This document shows, one piece after another, positions 1 through 7,228 of a DNA stretch of 56,697 nt. The position numbers and the translations under genes are program-made. How positions within the stretch are numbered: the first letter of the stretch is position 1; each line of letters opens with the position of its first letter. Source of the stretch: DASVVT01 sp036386415. GTDB lineage: Bacteria; Acidobacteriota; Blastocatellia; Pyrinomonadales; Pyrinomonadaceae. Location: positions 1 through 56,697 of the forward strand of contig DASVVT010000058.1 in NCBI GenBank assembly GCA_036386415.1, written 5' to 3'. The notes under the pieces were generated by a model that saw nothing but the letters and a program-made list of their open reading frames with translations, searched no databases and was not told where the DNA came from.

Positions 1-1
1 G

Positions 2-301
2 AAGCCAGAGTTGCACGAACAGTTGGCTGAGCAAGGTGTCGAGATGCTGGTGCCGTTCAAGAAAGCGAGTCGTGACCCGGAACCAGAGCGCAGCCATGCA
101 ATCAGCAGCATTCGTTACCGCATTGAGACGGTCTTCAGCCAACTGTGCGAGCGATTCTCGATCAAGCGCGTGTGGGCGCGAGACATGTGGCATCTGTCGA
201 GTCGGTTGCTGCGGAAAGTGTTGGCACATACGATCGGAGTGCTGCTCAATCGGGCAGAAGGAAACGAGCCATTGCGTTTAGCCGAGTTGTTGGGTCATTA
301 A
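2..301 (+). mobile_element. IS982-family transposase, C-terminal part (5' end outside window)
   Basis: The frame is open from the window edge and ends at a TAA at 299-301, giving about 99 residues of a protein whose start lies upstream. The stretch with RYRIETVFSQL (about residues 39-49), then ERFSIKR and the HLSSRLLRKVLAHT segment is the usual C-terminal end of IS982-type DDE transposases, including the last catalytic Glu region (RIET). The rest of the DDE domain cannot be seen, so it is unknown whether the copy is intact. Only about 16 bases separate the stop from a one-armed heptamer repeat, so the element may have inserted into or beside such a repeat. No terminal inverted repeat or target duplication can be assigned from this side alone. 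The family is fairly certain; completeness and activity are unknown. Confidence 0.8.
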
Positions 302-317
302 ACTTGCACATCGCGTT

Positions 318-350
318 ACTGGCTACTGACTACTGTCTCCTGTCTACTTA
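318..350. repeat. Single arm of heptamer repeat, family A (ACTGNCT)
   Basis: Units ACTGGCT, ACTGACT, ACTGTCT, CCTGTCT follow each other directly. Elsewhere in the window this arm is paired with an inverted left arm (AGTAGCC/AGTAGAC units). Here the left arm is missing and the transposase remnant takes its place. Confidence 0.8.
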
Positions 351-356
351 AAGAAA

Positions 357-1133
357 ATGTGCATCATCCTGCTGGCTTATAAGTCACATCCGGTCTACGA
401 GTTGGTGCTGGCGGCTAATCGGGACGAGTTTTATGAGCGTCCCACAGCCCGTGCGGATTACTGGGAGGATGCGCCCGGTCTTCTTGCTGGCCGTGACCTT
501 GAGCGGGGCGGGACGTGGCTGGGCGTGACTGAAGCGGGGCGTCTGGCCGCCGTTACAAATTTTCGCGAGCCGGGACAAAGGATCGCGGATGCGCCGTCGC
601 GCGGGTTGCTGGTCAGCGATTTTCTGCGAAGCGTTGAGAAGCCTGAAGCGTACCTCGAAAGACTCAGCCTCAGTGCGGGCAGTTATAACGGCTTCAACCT
701 GATCGCCGCAGACGCGCAACGCCTCTGCTACTACTCGAACAGGGCGGGTGCGCCGCACAACCTGGGGGCGGGAATCTACGGCGTGAGCAATCACCTGCTC
801 GACACGCCATGGCCGAAGGTGGCGAGAGGCAAACAGGCGCTGGCAGAGATTCTCGCGGCGGCTGATGCGCCGCAGCCTGACGACATCTTCCGTCTACTGG
901 CTGATCGCTCATGCGCTGATGACGGTTGCCTTCCAGATACAGGGGTGGGTTTGGAGTTGGAGCGAGTGCTCTCGCCGCTCTTCATCGCCACTCCGGTTTA
1001 CGGGACGCGTTCTTCCACCGTCGTGCTTCTGGATCGAGAAGGCAGGATGACATTCATTGAACGAACCTTCAACAACGGTTCCGACCGCTGGGAAGAGACC
1101 GGATACGAGTTCGAGATAAGGAGAGAGGGATGA
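357..1133 (+). CDS. NRDE (TANGO2-like) family protein
   Basis: A 258-residue protein starting MCIILLAYK, with the family-naming NRDE tetrad at about residues 22-25 (LAANRDEFYERP) and the GRDLERGGTWLGVT and AAVTNFREP segments that follow it in PF05742 proteins. The Cys at position 2 is conserved in the family and is reminiscent of an N-terminal nucleophile. Eukaryotic TANGO2 is linked to Golgi or heme/lipid metabolism, but the bacterial reaction is not established, so no substrate is given. No signal peptide is seen, so it is probably cytoplasmic. The ATG at 357 has only a weak AAAG upstream and sits just after a repeat arm. The stop overlaps the next start (ATGA at 1130), indicating translational coupling with the oxidoreductase gene. 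Confidence 0.85.
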   Translation: MCIILLAYKSHPVYELVLAANRDEFYERPTARADYWEDAPGLLAGRDLERGGTWLGVTEAGRLAAVTNFREPGQRIADAPSRGLLVSDFLRSVEKPEAYLERLSLSAGSYNGFNLIAADAQRLCYYSNRAGAPHNLGAGIYGVSNHLLDTPWPKVARGKQALAEILAAADAPQPDDIFRLLADRSCADDGCLPDTGVGLELERVLSPLFIATPVYGTRSSTVVLLDREGRMTFIERTFNNGSDRWEETGYEFEIRREG

Positions 1134-2095
1134 AAGCAATTCGCGTCGATGAGTTTGGCGGGCCGGATGTAATGCGGCTCGTGGAAGTGGCAGACCCGCA
1201 AGCTGGGCCGGGGCAGGTCTTGGTGCGCGTGCGCGCGGCTGGCGTTAATCCCGTTGATGCTTACATTCATACGGGAACGTACGCCGCACGCAAGCCCGCG
1301 CTGCCTTACACTCCCGGCATGGACGGGGCGGGAGTGGTCGAGGCTATAGGCGAAGGAGTTGCGAGGGTAGCGTTGGGCGACAGGGTTTACATCGCCGGAA
1401 GCATCAGCGGCACATACGCGCGGCTTGCTCTCTGTGATGAAACTCAGGTGCATCCGCTGCCTGAAGGCGTCTCCTTCGCGCAGGGAGCGGCGGTTGGCGT
1501 CCCCTATGCCACAGCCTACCGCGCCCTCTTTCAAAGAGCGCAGGCGCTGGCGGGAGAGAGCGTTTTAGTTCACGGAGCGAGCGGCGGAGTGGGCATTGCT
1601 GCGACGCAACTGGCGCGCGCTGCCGGAATGAAGGTGATCGGCACGGGCGGAACAGTTGAGGGACGAAAGCTGGTCGCGGACGAGGGCGCGCATCACGTGC
1701 TCGATCATCACGCGCCGGACTACCTCGAACAACTGCTCGCTTTAACTGGTGGGCGCGGTGTAGATGTGATCATGGAGATGCTCGCCAACGTGAATCTGGA
1801 TAGAGATTTAACCGTGCTGGCTAAAGGCGGGCGCGTGGTGGTGATCGGCAGCCGTGGCCGTGTCGAGATTGATCCACGCGGGGCGATGGGACGCGATGCG
1901 AGTATTCATGGCATGTCGCTGCTGAACGCTTCGGCGGGGGAGCTTGCGAGCATTCACGCAGCGCTCGTCGCCGGTCTGGAAAATAAGACGCTGCGCCCGG
2001 TGGTAGGCCGGGAGCTGCCGCTCGCGGATGCGCCGCGCGCGCATCAGGCCGTGATGGAGCCGGGCGCGCACGGGAAGATCGTTTTGATTCCTTGA
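1130..2095 (+). CDS. Zeta-crystallin-like NADPH:quinone oxidoreductase (MDR superfamily)
   Basis: A 321-residue medium-chain dehydrogenase/reductase. The N-terminal GroES-like domain carries NPVDAYIHTG and PGMDGAGVVEAIGEGV. The Rossmann fold follows with the nucleotide-binding turn HGASGGVGIAATQLA (about residues 144-158). The catalytic and structural zinc ligands of alcohol dehydrogenases are absent, which fits the quinone reductase branch; these enzymes reduce quinones or enones with NADPH in the cytoplasm. Length matches the family (about 320-330). The start overlaps the NRDE stop by four bases, with GGAGAGAGG just upstream, so the two are co-translated. The exact substrate cannot be read from sequence; an enoyl or acrylyl-type reductase is the alternative. 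Confidence 0.85.
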   Translation: MKAIRVDEFGGPDVMRLVEVADPQAGPGQVLVRVRAAGVNPVDAYIHTGTYAARKPALPYTPGMDGAGVVEAIGEGVARVALGDRVYIAGSISGTYARLALCDETQVHPLPEGVSFAQGAAVGVPYATAYRALFQRAQALAGESVLVHGASGGVGIAATQLARAAGMKVIGTGGTVEGRKLVADEGAHHVLDHHAPDYLEQLLALTGGRGVDVIMEMLANVNLDRDLTVLAKGGRVVVIGSRGRVEIDPRGAMGRDASIHGMSLLNASAGELASIHAALVAGLENKTLRPVVGRELPLADAPRAHQAVMEPGAHGKIVLIP

Positions 2096-2120
2096 GGTCT
2101 GTGGTTGATAAAGGGATGAT

Positions 2121-2206
2121 TTAAACGCAAAGGGCGCAAAGGGGAAGACGCAAAGATCGCAAAGAGTCTACCCCTTTGCGAAGCACTTTGCGTCCTTTGC
2201 GTTTAA
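2121..2206. repeat. Intergenic hairpin of CGCAAAG units (family F)
   Basis: The left arm begins TTAAACGCAAAGGGCGCAAAG and the right arm ends CTTTGCGTCCTTTGCGTTTAA. The arms are inverted copies with repeated CGCAAAG cores about nine bases apart. It separates the oxidoreductase from the DinB-like gene, and a related copy lies at 31987-32094. Confidence 0.85.
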
Positions 2207-2232
2207 GTCTTTACTCGTGAAGGTGAAAATTG

Positions 2233-2706
2233 ATGGATAACGATAAAGCGTTACGCGAGCACATTCTGTACCTGTTGCGGGGCGGCGGCGCGCACGTGGA
2301 TTTCGAGAGTGTGGCGGCGGATTTCCCCGTCGAGCTCGTCAATCGAAAGGTCGAGCACATTCCCTATACGCCGTGGCAGGTTCTTGAGCACATGCGCATC
2401 GCGCAGTGGGACATACTCGAATTCAGCCGCAAAGCAGATCACGTCTCCCCGCCTTGGCCGGAAGGCTACTGGCCTGCGAATGATCCGCAGGGCGACGCAG
2501 AGGATGCTTGGCAAAGAAGCGTCGAAGCTTTCCGCTCAGACCTCAAGGAGATGGAGGCGCTGGTGGCAGACCCTTCAACCGATCTCTTCGCGCCGATTGC
2601 GCACGGGCAGGGTCAGACCATCCTGCGCGAAGTCCTGCTCGTCGCAGACCATAATGCCTATCACCTCGGAGTCCTCGTCACACTGAAGCGGATTTTAGGT
2701 GCGTGA
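2233..2706 (+). CDS. DinB-like four-helix-bundle protein
   Basis: A 157-residue protein of the DinB/YfiT metal-binding bundle superfamily. Helix 2 contains EHMRIAQWDILEFSR, with a His at the position of the first metal ligand. The last helix has DHNAYHLGVLV, giving the second and third His (spacing H-x4-H). The WPEGYWP segment between helices is typical of the DinB_2 subgroup. Members bind a divalent metal; some are thiol transferases, many have unknown roles, so no reaction is assigned. AAGGTGA precedes the start. A TTG at 2230 is immediately upstream in frame; the ATG at 2233 is chosen. It is a single gene between two repeat hairpins. The fold assignment is good and the function unknown. 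Confidence 0.75.
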   Translation: MDNDKALREHILYLLRGGGAHVDFESVAADFPVELVNRKVEHIPYTPWQVLEHMRIAQWDILEFSRKADHVSPPWPEGYWPANDPQGDAEDAWQRSVEAFRSDLKEMEALVADPSTDLFAPIAHGQGQTILREVLLVADHNAYHLGVLVTLKRILGA

Positions 2707-2718
2707 GAAAGAAAAATT

Positions 2719-2881
2719 CTCACCACCAAGGCACAAAGATACAAAGGAAGACGAGTGAACCGTCAATCGTGAATCGTAAATAGAGGAGCGGGCTTTCCCC
2801 TCTCCGTTTACGATTCATGCTCTTATCTTCTGAAAACTGAAAACTCAAAACTGCTGTGTGTCTTTGTGCCTTTGTGGTGAG
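2719..2881. repeat. Nested composite hairpin with three repeat types
   Basis: The outer arms (CACCAAGGCACAAAGATAC at the left, GTGTCTTTGTGCCTTTGTGG at the right) pair with each other. Inside them a second inverted pair (TCGTGAATCGTAAA versus TTTACGATTCA) brackets a small loop. Beside it is an unpaired run of AAAACTG/AAAACTC heptamers. It looks like repeats inserted into a repeat. The right arm ends 38 bases before the DUF983 start. Confidence 0.8.
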
Positions 2882-2918
2882 TGCTCTTTCTGTTTTAAGC
2901 TCTACGGACAGGTCAGTG

Positions 2919-3296
2919 ATGAATGCAGGCGAAGCGCGTAAGGTGCTGATCCGTGGCTTGAAGCTCAAGTGTCCGGCCTGTGGTGGGTCGTCGCTCTATA
3001 AGTCTGCCTTTAAGATGCAGGAGCGCTGCCCCGTGTGCGGCCTGGTTTACGGGCGCGAGCAGGGCTACTTCGTCGGGGCTATCTACATTAACGTGATGGC
3101 GACCGAAGCGCTCATTCTTCTGGTTTATCTGGTCTCCCTTTTGACAGGCTTCATCAATGAGAGAGTGATCTTTCCTCTCATGATCGGGATGGCGGTCGTG
3201 CTTCCTTTGATCTTTTTCCGTTTCAGTCGCAGCCTCTGGTTAAGCATAGATCATATCGTCAGCCCGCGCTCGCATGACAGGAAGGGCTCATCATGA
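2919..3296 (+). CDS. DUF983 family membrane protein with double zinc ribbon
   Basis: A 125-residue protein. Residues 18-21 (CPAC) and 37-40 (CPVC) form two CxxC pairs, a zinc-ribbon-like head. Two hydrophobic segments follow at about 58-80 and 86-107. The GYFVGAIYIN motif before the first membrane helix is characteristic of DUF983. The open frame extends upstream to 2856, but that part reads through a repeat arm; the ATG at 2919, just after ACAGG, gives the family's normal N-terminus. The biological role of DUF983 is unknown. The stop overlaps the next ATG (3293-3296), so it is coupled to the esterase gene. Confidence 0.8.
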   Translation: MNAGEARKVLIRGLKLKCPACGGSSLYKSAFKMQERCPVCGLVYGREQGYFVGAIYINVMATEALILLVYLVSLLTGFINERVIFPLMIGMAVVLPLIFFRFSRSLWLSIDHIVSPRSHDRKGSS

Positions 3297-3979
3297 AGGT
3301 ACGCACGCTCTCTCTGGTTCACCAGACGCTCTCAGTTCGCGCGAAGCAAACACAGTCGAAGCCTCCCGTCCTGCTTCTCCTGCACGGCATCGGCAGCAAT
3401 GAGGATGATCTCTTCAGTCTCGCTCCCTACCTGGATGAGCGTTTCCTGATCGCGAGCGCGCGAGCGCCATTTGTGATGGGGCCGGGTTCCTTCGGGTGGT
3501 TTAATATCGAGTTCACGCCGCGCGGCATCCTGGCGGATATGGATCAGGCCGAGCAGAGCCGCGCGCTGCTGCTCAAGTTCATGGACGAGTTGATCGAAAC
3601 ATACGATGCTGATCCGGCCTGCTTCTTCCTGATGGGCTTTAGCCAGGGCGCGATGATGAGCCTCACCGCTGCGCTCTCGCGGCCAGACAAAGTGGCCGCC
3701 ATTGCTGCCCTCAGCGGACGCTTCCCCTCAGAGGTGCAAACGCCTGCCCCCGAAGCTTTACGCGGTATGCCGGTCTTTGTCGCGCACGGAATCTACGATC
3801 CCGTACTGCCCGTCGAGGCGGGGCGCGAGGCGCGTGAGAAACTGGAAGCTCTAGGGGTGGCGCTCACCTATCGCGAATACCCTATGGGACATGAAGTATC
3901 TATGGAAAGCCTCAGAGACGTGACCTTGTGGCTCAGCTCAACGCTCGACGGCAAATTAACCCCAAGCCCCAAGTCTTAA
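3293..3979 (+). CDS. Phospholipase/carboxylesterase-type alpha/beta hydrolase
   Basis: A 228-residue cytoplasmic hydrolase of the Abhydrolase_2 group. The nucleophile elbow GFSQGA places the catalytic Ser at residue 117. Asp169 in HGIYDPVLP and His200 in YPMGHEVS complete the triad. The oxyanion-side motif LLLHGIGSNEDDL (about 28-40) is also canonical. Such enzymes cleave short carboxyl esters, lysophospholipids or protein acyl groups; the substrate here is not predictable. It is coupled to the DUF983 gene by an ATGA overlap. The last residues (TPSPKS) and the TAA stop are encoded by tandem CCCCAAG heptamers, so the C-terminal tail appears repeat-derived. Confidence 0.85.
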   Translation: MKVRTLSLVHQTLSVRAKQTQSKPPVLLLLHGIGSNEDDLFSLAPYLDERFLIASARAPFVMGPGSFGWFNIEFTPRGILADMDQAEQSRALLLKFMDELIETYDADPACFFLMGFSQGAMMSLTAALSRPDKVAAIAALSGRFPSEVQTPAPEALRGMPVFVAHGIYDPVLPVEAGREAREKLEALGVALTYREYPMGHEVSMESLRDVTLWLSSTLDGKLTPSPKS

Positions 3980-3987
3980 GCCCCAGG
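3960..3987. repeat. Tandem CCCCAAG-type heptamers spanning a gene end
   Basis: Four seven-base units in a row: CCCCAAG, CCCCAAG, TCTTAAG, CCCCAGG. They cover the stop codon of the esterase gene. No inverted partner arm is evident downstream. Confidence 0.65.
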
Positions 3988-4133
3988 CTAAAACCATCTC
4001 TTTTGACCGGGTGCTTTTGACTCCCATTTCCGAACATCAAAATCCCAGAATCGAGAAATCCCGTCCTTCACAGTAGCCTCGCAGCCATTAACTAAACTCA
4101 TTGACCCGACCAGTTAGGCCATGAGCCTGTGAT

Positions 4134-4148
4134 TGGCACAGCAATTTC
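4134..4148 (+). promoter_or_regulatory. Possible sigma-54 promoter (-24/-12), imperfect
   Basis: TGGCACAGCAATTTC matches the -24 element (TGGCAC) fully, but the -12 element reads TTTC instead of TTGC, missing the usually essential G. It lies 66 bases before the first ABC ATPase, leaving room for a short leader. It is of interest because an NtrC-type activator is encoded at the other end of the locus. The call is weak. Confidence 0.3.
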
Positions 4149-4213
4149 ATCTATTAATCCGAATGTAGAGCAGCCACACCATTCCCGAAAGCAGGGTTGA
4201 TCCGCAGGAGACA

Positions 4214-4885
4214 ATGATGATTCAACTAAAAAACATAGAGAAATTTTACGAGCACGGAGTCCAGAAGAGCTTCGTTCTGCGCCGCGTCACCTTTGACGTG
4301 GCCGAGGGCGAGTTCGTTTCCATCATGGGGCCTTCCGGCTCCGGCAAATCGACGCTCCTGCACATCCTTGGAATGCACGATAGCGCCTGGACGGGCGAGT
4401 ACTACTTCATGGGGCAGCCCGTGCACAAGCTCGGCAAGAAGGAGAGAGCGCAGCTACACAACCGCCACATCGGGTTCGTCTTTCAAAGCTATCACCTGCT
4501 GGATCACCTGACCGTCTACGAGAATCTTGAGATACCGCTCTCTTACAAAGACGTGAAGAAAGGTGATCGTCAATCAATCGTCGCGGACACGCTCGACCGC
4601 TTTCACATCGTCGGCAAGAAAGACCTCTATCCGAATCAACTATCGGGCGGGCAGCAGCAGCTTGTAGGTGTGGCGCGCGCCGTCATCATGAATCCGAAAC
4701 TGATCCTCGCGGACGAGCCGACCGGCAACCTGCATTCAAGCCAGGGTCGGGAGATCATGGAACTGTTCAGGAAGCTAAACAACGAGGGCACGACCATCAT
4801 ACAGGTGACGCACTCTGAAGATAACGCTTCATACGGCAGCCGCATCATCCAGCTTCAGGACGGATGGGTAGTGCAAGAGCAGTAA
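4214..4885 (+). CDS. ABC transporter ATP-binding protein (MacB/LolD type), first copy
   Basis: A 223-residue ATPase with Walker A GPSGSGKST (39-47), Q-loop Gln91 in FVFQSYHLL, signature LSGGQ (143-147), Walker B LILADE (163-168) and H-loop His200. This is the architecture of LolD/MacB-type ATPases that drive FtsX-like permeases. The D-loop reads GNLHS, with His174 where family members, including the second ATPase at 6521, have Asp (GNLDS). After LSGGQ it has QQLVGVARA rather than the usual QQRVAIARA. These changes may reduce or alter ATPase coupling. GGAG at 4206-4209 serves the ATG at 4214; a second ATG follows directly. The last two codons and the stop lie in the adjacent heptamer repeat. 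It begins the export locus and probably pairs with the adaptor and permeases downstream. Confidence 0.9.
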   Translation: MMIQLKNIEKFYEHGVQKSFVLRRVTFDVAEGEFVSIMGPSGSGKSTLLHILGMHDSAWTGEYYFMGQPVHKLGKKERAQLHNRHIGFVFQSYHLLDHLTVYENLEIPLSYKDVKKGDRQSIVADTLDRFHIVGKKDLYPNQLSGGQQQLVGVARAVIMNPKLILADEPTGNLHSSQGREIMELFRKLNNEGTTIIQVTHSEDNASYGSRIIQLQDGWVVQEQ

Positions 4886-4954
4886 GCAGTGAGCAGTGAG
4901 CAGTGAGCAGTAAGAGAAAGAAAACTGCTTACTGCTCACTGCTTACTGCTTACT
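4878..4954. repeat. Heptamer hairpin, family C (GCAGTGA/GCAGTAA)
   Basis: The left arm is five GCAGTRA units and overlaps the stop codon of the ATPase gene. A short A-rich loop follows, then the inverted arm of TGCTTAC/TGCTCAC units. The arms are almost fully complementary. Confidence 0.9.
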
Positions 4955-5076
4955 TCTTTCTGCTTTTCCATTTTCGGACAGGGTTTTCCCAGAAGTGAGA
5001 AAGCTGGAGTTGAAGGGGGCGGCCTTCGCCGGGCTTAAGTCTAATTATTTCCTCGTTTAATTCTTAATACCAGGGG

Positions 5077-5091
5077 TGGCACGCCGCTCGC
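5077..5091 (+). promoter_or_regulatory. Candidate sigma-54 promoter before the adaptor gene
   Basis: TGGCACGCCGCTCGC has the full -24 box TGGCACG, four spacer bases and TCGC at -12 (consensus TTGC). GG and GC are twelve bases apart, as required. Predicted transcription would begin near 5102, leaving a very short leader ahead of GGAG (5104-5107) and the ATG at 5115. It fits control by the sigma-54 activator at 48691. Confidence 0.4.
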
Positions 5092-5114
5092 CCATGTATT
5101 GGTCGGAGTAACGA

Positions 5115-6377
5115 ATGGACATTCCTCGCGCATCCGCAAAGAAACGGACACGCAACCGCCGCGTGCGCCATGTTCTGTATGCCGTCGTCGGCGTCGTCGC
5201 CATCGCTCTGGTCACGTTTGGCGTCTCGCGTCTGAAGCCCGCCGCGCCGAGCGTGGATCGCTCGACCGTCTGGATCGACACAGTCAAGCGCGGGCCGATG
5301 CTGCGCCAGGTGCGCGGCCCCGGCACGCTCGTGCCCGAAGAGGTGAGGGTCATCGCGGCGGCCACAGAGGGGCGCGTCGAGAACATCCTGGTGCAACCCG
5401 GCACGGAAGTCACCGCCGGTACGGTGCTGCTGGTACTGGTGAACCCGACGCTGGCGCAGGAGGCACAGGATGCAGAGTTTGCGCTCAAGGCCGGTGAGGC
5501 CGACTACAACAATATCAAGACCAGGCTCGAATCTGATCGCATGAGCCAGCAGGCGGCTGCCGCCACCGTGCGCGCCGATTACGAGCAGGCCAAGATTCAA
5601 TACGATACAGACGAAGTGTTAGCCAAACAGGGACTGATCCCGGCGCTCACCCTGAAGCTCTCCAAGGTGCGGGTCGATGAGCTGGCTAACCGATACAAGA
5701 TCGAGCAGCAGCGACTTGAGTCCACGAGCAGGTCTGCGAAGGCGCAGTTGGCCGCGCAGGACGCGCGTCTCTCGCAGATGCGCGCTCTGGTGCAGCTCAA
5801 GCGCACACAGGTCGGAACGCTCAACGTGCTGGCCGGAACTAACGGCGTGCTGCAACAGATGCAGGTCGAGGTGGGGCAGCAGGTCACGCCGGGCACGAAC
5901 CTCGCCCGCGTCGCCGAGCCGCAGAACCTCAAGGCCGAACTCAAGATCGCCGAGACGCAGGCCAAAGACATACAAATAGGCCAGCAGGCTTCTATAGACA
6001 CACGCAACGGCGTCATCCCAGGCCACGTCATGCGCATCGACCCCGCCGTGCAACAGGGGACGGTGACGGTTGATGTCGCCCTTGATGGTGCGCTGCCGCA
6101 GGGCGCGCGCCCCGACTTAAGCGTTGACGGCACGGTCGAGCTGGAGCGCCTGGCTGACGTTATCTACGTGGGACGTCCCGCCTTCGGGCAGACGCAGAGC
6201 ACGGTCGGGCTCTTCAAGCTCGAAGAGGGCGGCAAGAGCGCGACCCGCGTGCAGGTCAAGCTGGGCCGCAGCTCCGTCCAAACGGTGGAAATTCTCGAAG
6301 GCTTACAACCCGGCGATCAGGTGATCCTCTCGGACACCTCCGCCTGGGACAACTACGATCGAATTCTATTGAACTGA
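5115..6377 (+). CDS. MacA/HlyD-like periplasmic adaptor (membrane fusion protein)
   Basis: A 420-residue membrane fusion protein. A basic N-terminus (KKRTRNRRVR) is followed by one membrane anchor at about residues 19-40. The two halves of a lipoyl-like domain lie at about 78-115 (VIAAATEGRVENILVQPG) and about 240-275 (NGVLQQMQVEVGQQVTPG). Between them is a long alpha-helical hairpin rich in Gln, Ala and Lys (about 115-235), and a beta-barrel and membrane-proximal domain follow. In MacAB-TolC type pumps the adaptor links the inner-membrane permease to an outer-membrane channel. No TolC homologue is visible in this window, so the outer partner must be encoded elsewhere or is absent. It lies between the two ATPase genes. 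It starts after GGAG, with a sigma-54-like site just upstream. Confidence 0.88.
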   Translation: MDIPRASAKKRTRNRRVRHVLYAVVGVVAIALVTFGVSRLKPAAPSVDRSTVWIDTVKRGPMLRQVRGPGTLVPEEVRVIAAATEGRVENILVQPGTEVTAGTVLLVLVNPTLAQEAQDAEFALKAGEADYNNIKTRLESDRMSQQAAAATVRADYEQAKIQYDTDEVLAKQGLIPALTLKLSKVRVDELANRYKIEQQRLESTSRSAKAQLAAQDARLSQMRALVQLKRTQVGTLNVLAGTNGVLQQMQVEVGQQVTPGTNLARVAEPQNLKAELKIAETQAKDIQIGQQASIDTRNGVIPGHVMRIDPAVQQGTVTVDVALDGALPQGARPDLSVDGTVELERLADVIYVGRPAFGQTQSTVGLFKLEEGGKSATRVQVKLGRSSVQTVEILEGLQPGDQVILSDTSAWDNYDRILLN

Positions 6378-6516
6378 AAAACTGTCCGTTGTCCGTGGTC
6401 AGTGGTCAGTTGTTTGTGCTGAACGAACTGGCCTCCTGAAGATTAACCACTCGGCTTGCAGGAGCGAACAACGGACTACTGACCACGGACAAAGAACAAC
6501 TGACAAAGGACAAACC
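6378..6516. repeat. Heptamer hairpin, family E (GTCCGTG/GTCAGTG)
   Basis: The left arm consists of GTCCGTT, GTCCGTG, GTCAGTG, GTCAGTT units. The right arm has their inverted counterparts (CGGACTACTGACCACGGAC, then ACAACTGAC). The right arm also contains AAAGGA just before the next ATG, so the repeat appears to supply the ribosome binding site of the second ATPase gene. Confidence 0.8.
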
Positions 6517-6520
6517 TATT

Positions 6521-7228
6521 ATGACCCATTCCGCCCAACCATTGATTCGCCTCGAAGGCGTGACCAAAGTTTTTTACACCGACGAAGTGGAGACGCATGC
6601 GCTCGCGGGCACTCACCTTGACATAGACAAAGGCGAGTACGTCTCCATCACAGGCCCTTCGGGCTGCGGTAAATCCACGCTGCTCTCAATCCTGGGGCTG
6701 CTGGATTCACCGAGCGACGGCCAGTACTGGCTCGACGCCAAGCCCGTCTCCGATCTCTCTTTGAGCGAGAGAGCGCGCATACGCAACCGCGAGGTCGGTT
6801 TCATCTTTCAGAGCTTCAATCTGATCGGCGACCTGACGGTCTACGAGAACGTCGAGCTGCCGCTGACCTATCGCGGCATGAGCTCTGCGGATCGCAAGAA
6901 ACGTGTCACCGATGCTCTGGAAAGAGTCGGCATGGCGCATCGCGCCAAGCACCTGCCGAGCCAGCTTTCGGGCGGCCAGCAGCAGAGAGTCGCCGTCGCC
7001 CGCGCCGTCGCAGGCGAGCCGCTGATCCTTCTGGCAGACGAGCCGACGGGCAACCTCGATTCGACCAACGGTGAAGCCGTCATGGATTTATTGCGCGAGC
7101 TTCATCGCGGCGGGGCGACCATCTGCATGGTGACGCACGACCCGCGCTATGCGCGCTATGCGGATCGCGCCATTCATCTCTTCGACGGGCGCGTCGTTAA
7201 GGAAGAGGAGAGCTTGGAGGTGGCTTAA
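6521..7228 (+). CDS. ABC transporter ATP-binding protein (MacB/LolD type), second copy
   Basis: A 235-residue ATPase with all canonical elements: Walker A GPSGCGKST (45-53), Q-loop Gln97, signature LSGGQQQRVAVARA (from 149), Walker B LILLADE, D-loop Asp180 in GNLDS, and H-loop His206 in VTHDP. It is the more orthodox of the two ATPases and the better candidate motor for the permease array. Its TAA is immediately followed by the ATG of the first permease (no spacing), and GGAGG at 7216-7220 inside its 3' end provides the permease ribosome site, so the two are translationally coupled. The duplicated permease family downstream is usually described as lacking adjacent ATPases, which makes this adjacency informative. 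The ATG at 6521 is preceded by AAAGGA from the repeat arm. Confidence 0.93.
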   Translation: MTHSAQPLIRLEGVTKVFYTDEVETHALAGTHLDIDKGEYVSITGPSGCGKSTLLSILGLLDSPSDGQYWLDAKPVSDLSLSERARIRNREVGFIFQSFNLIGDLTVYENVELPLTYRGMSSADRKKRVTDALERVGMAHRAKHLPSQLSGGQQQRVAVARAVAGEPLILLADEPTGNLDSTNGEAVMDLLRELHRGGATICMVTHDPRYARYADRAIHLFDGRVVKEEESLEVA

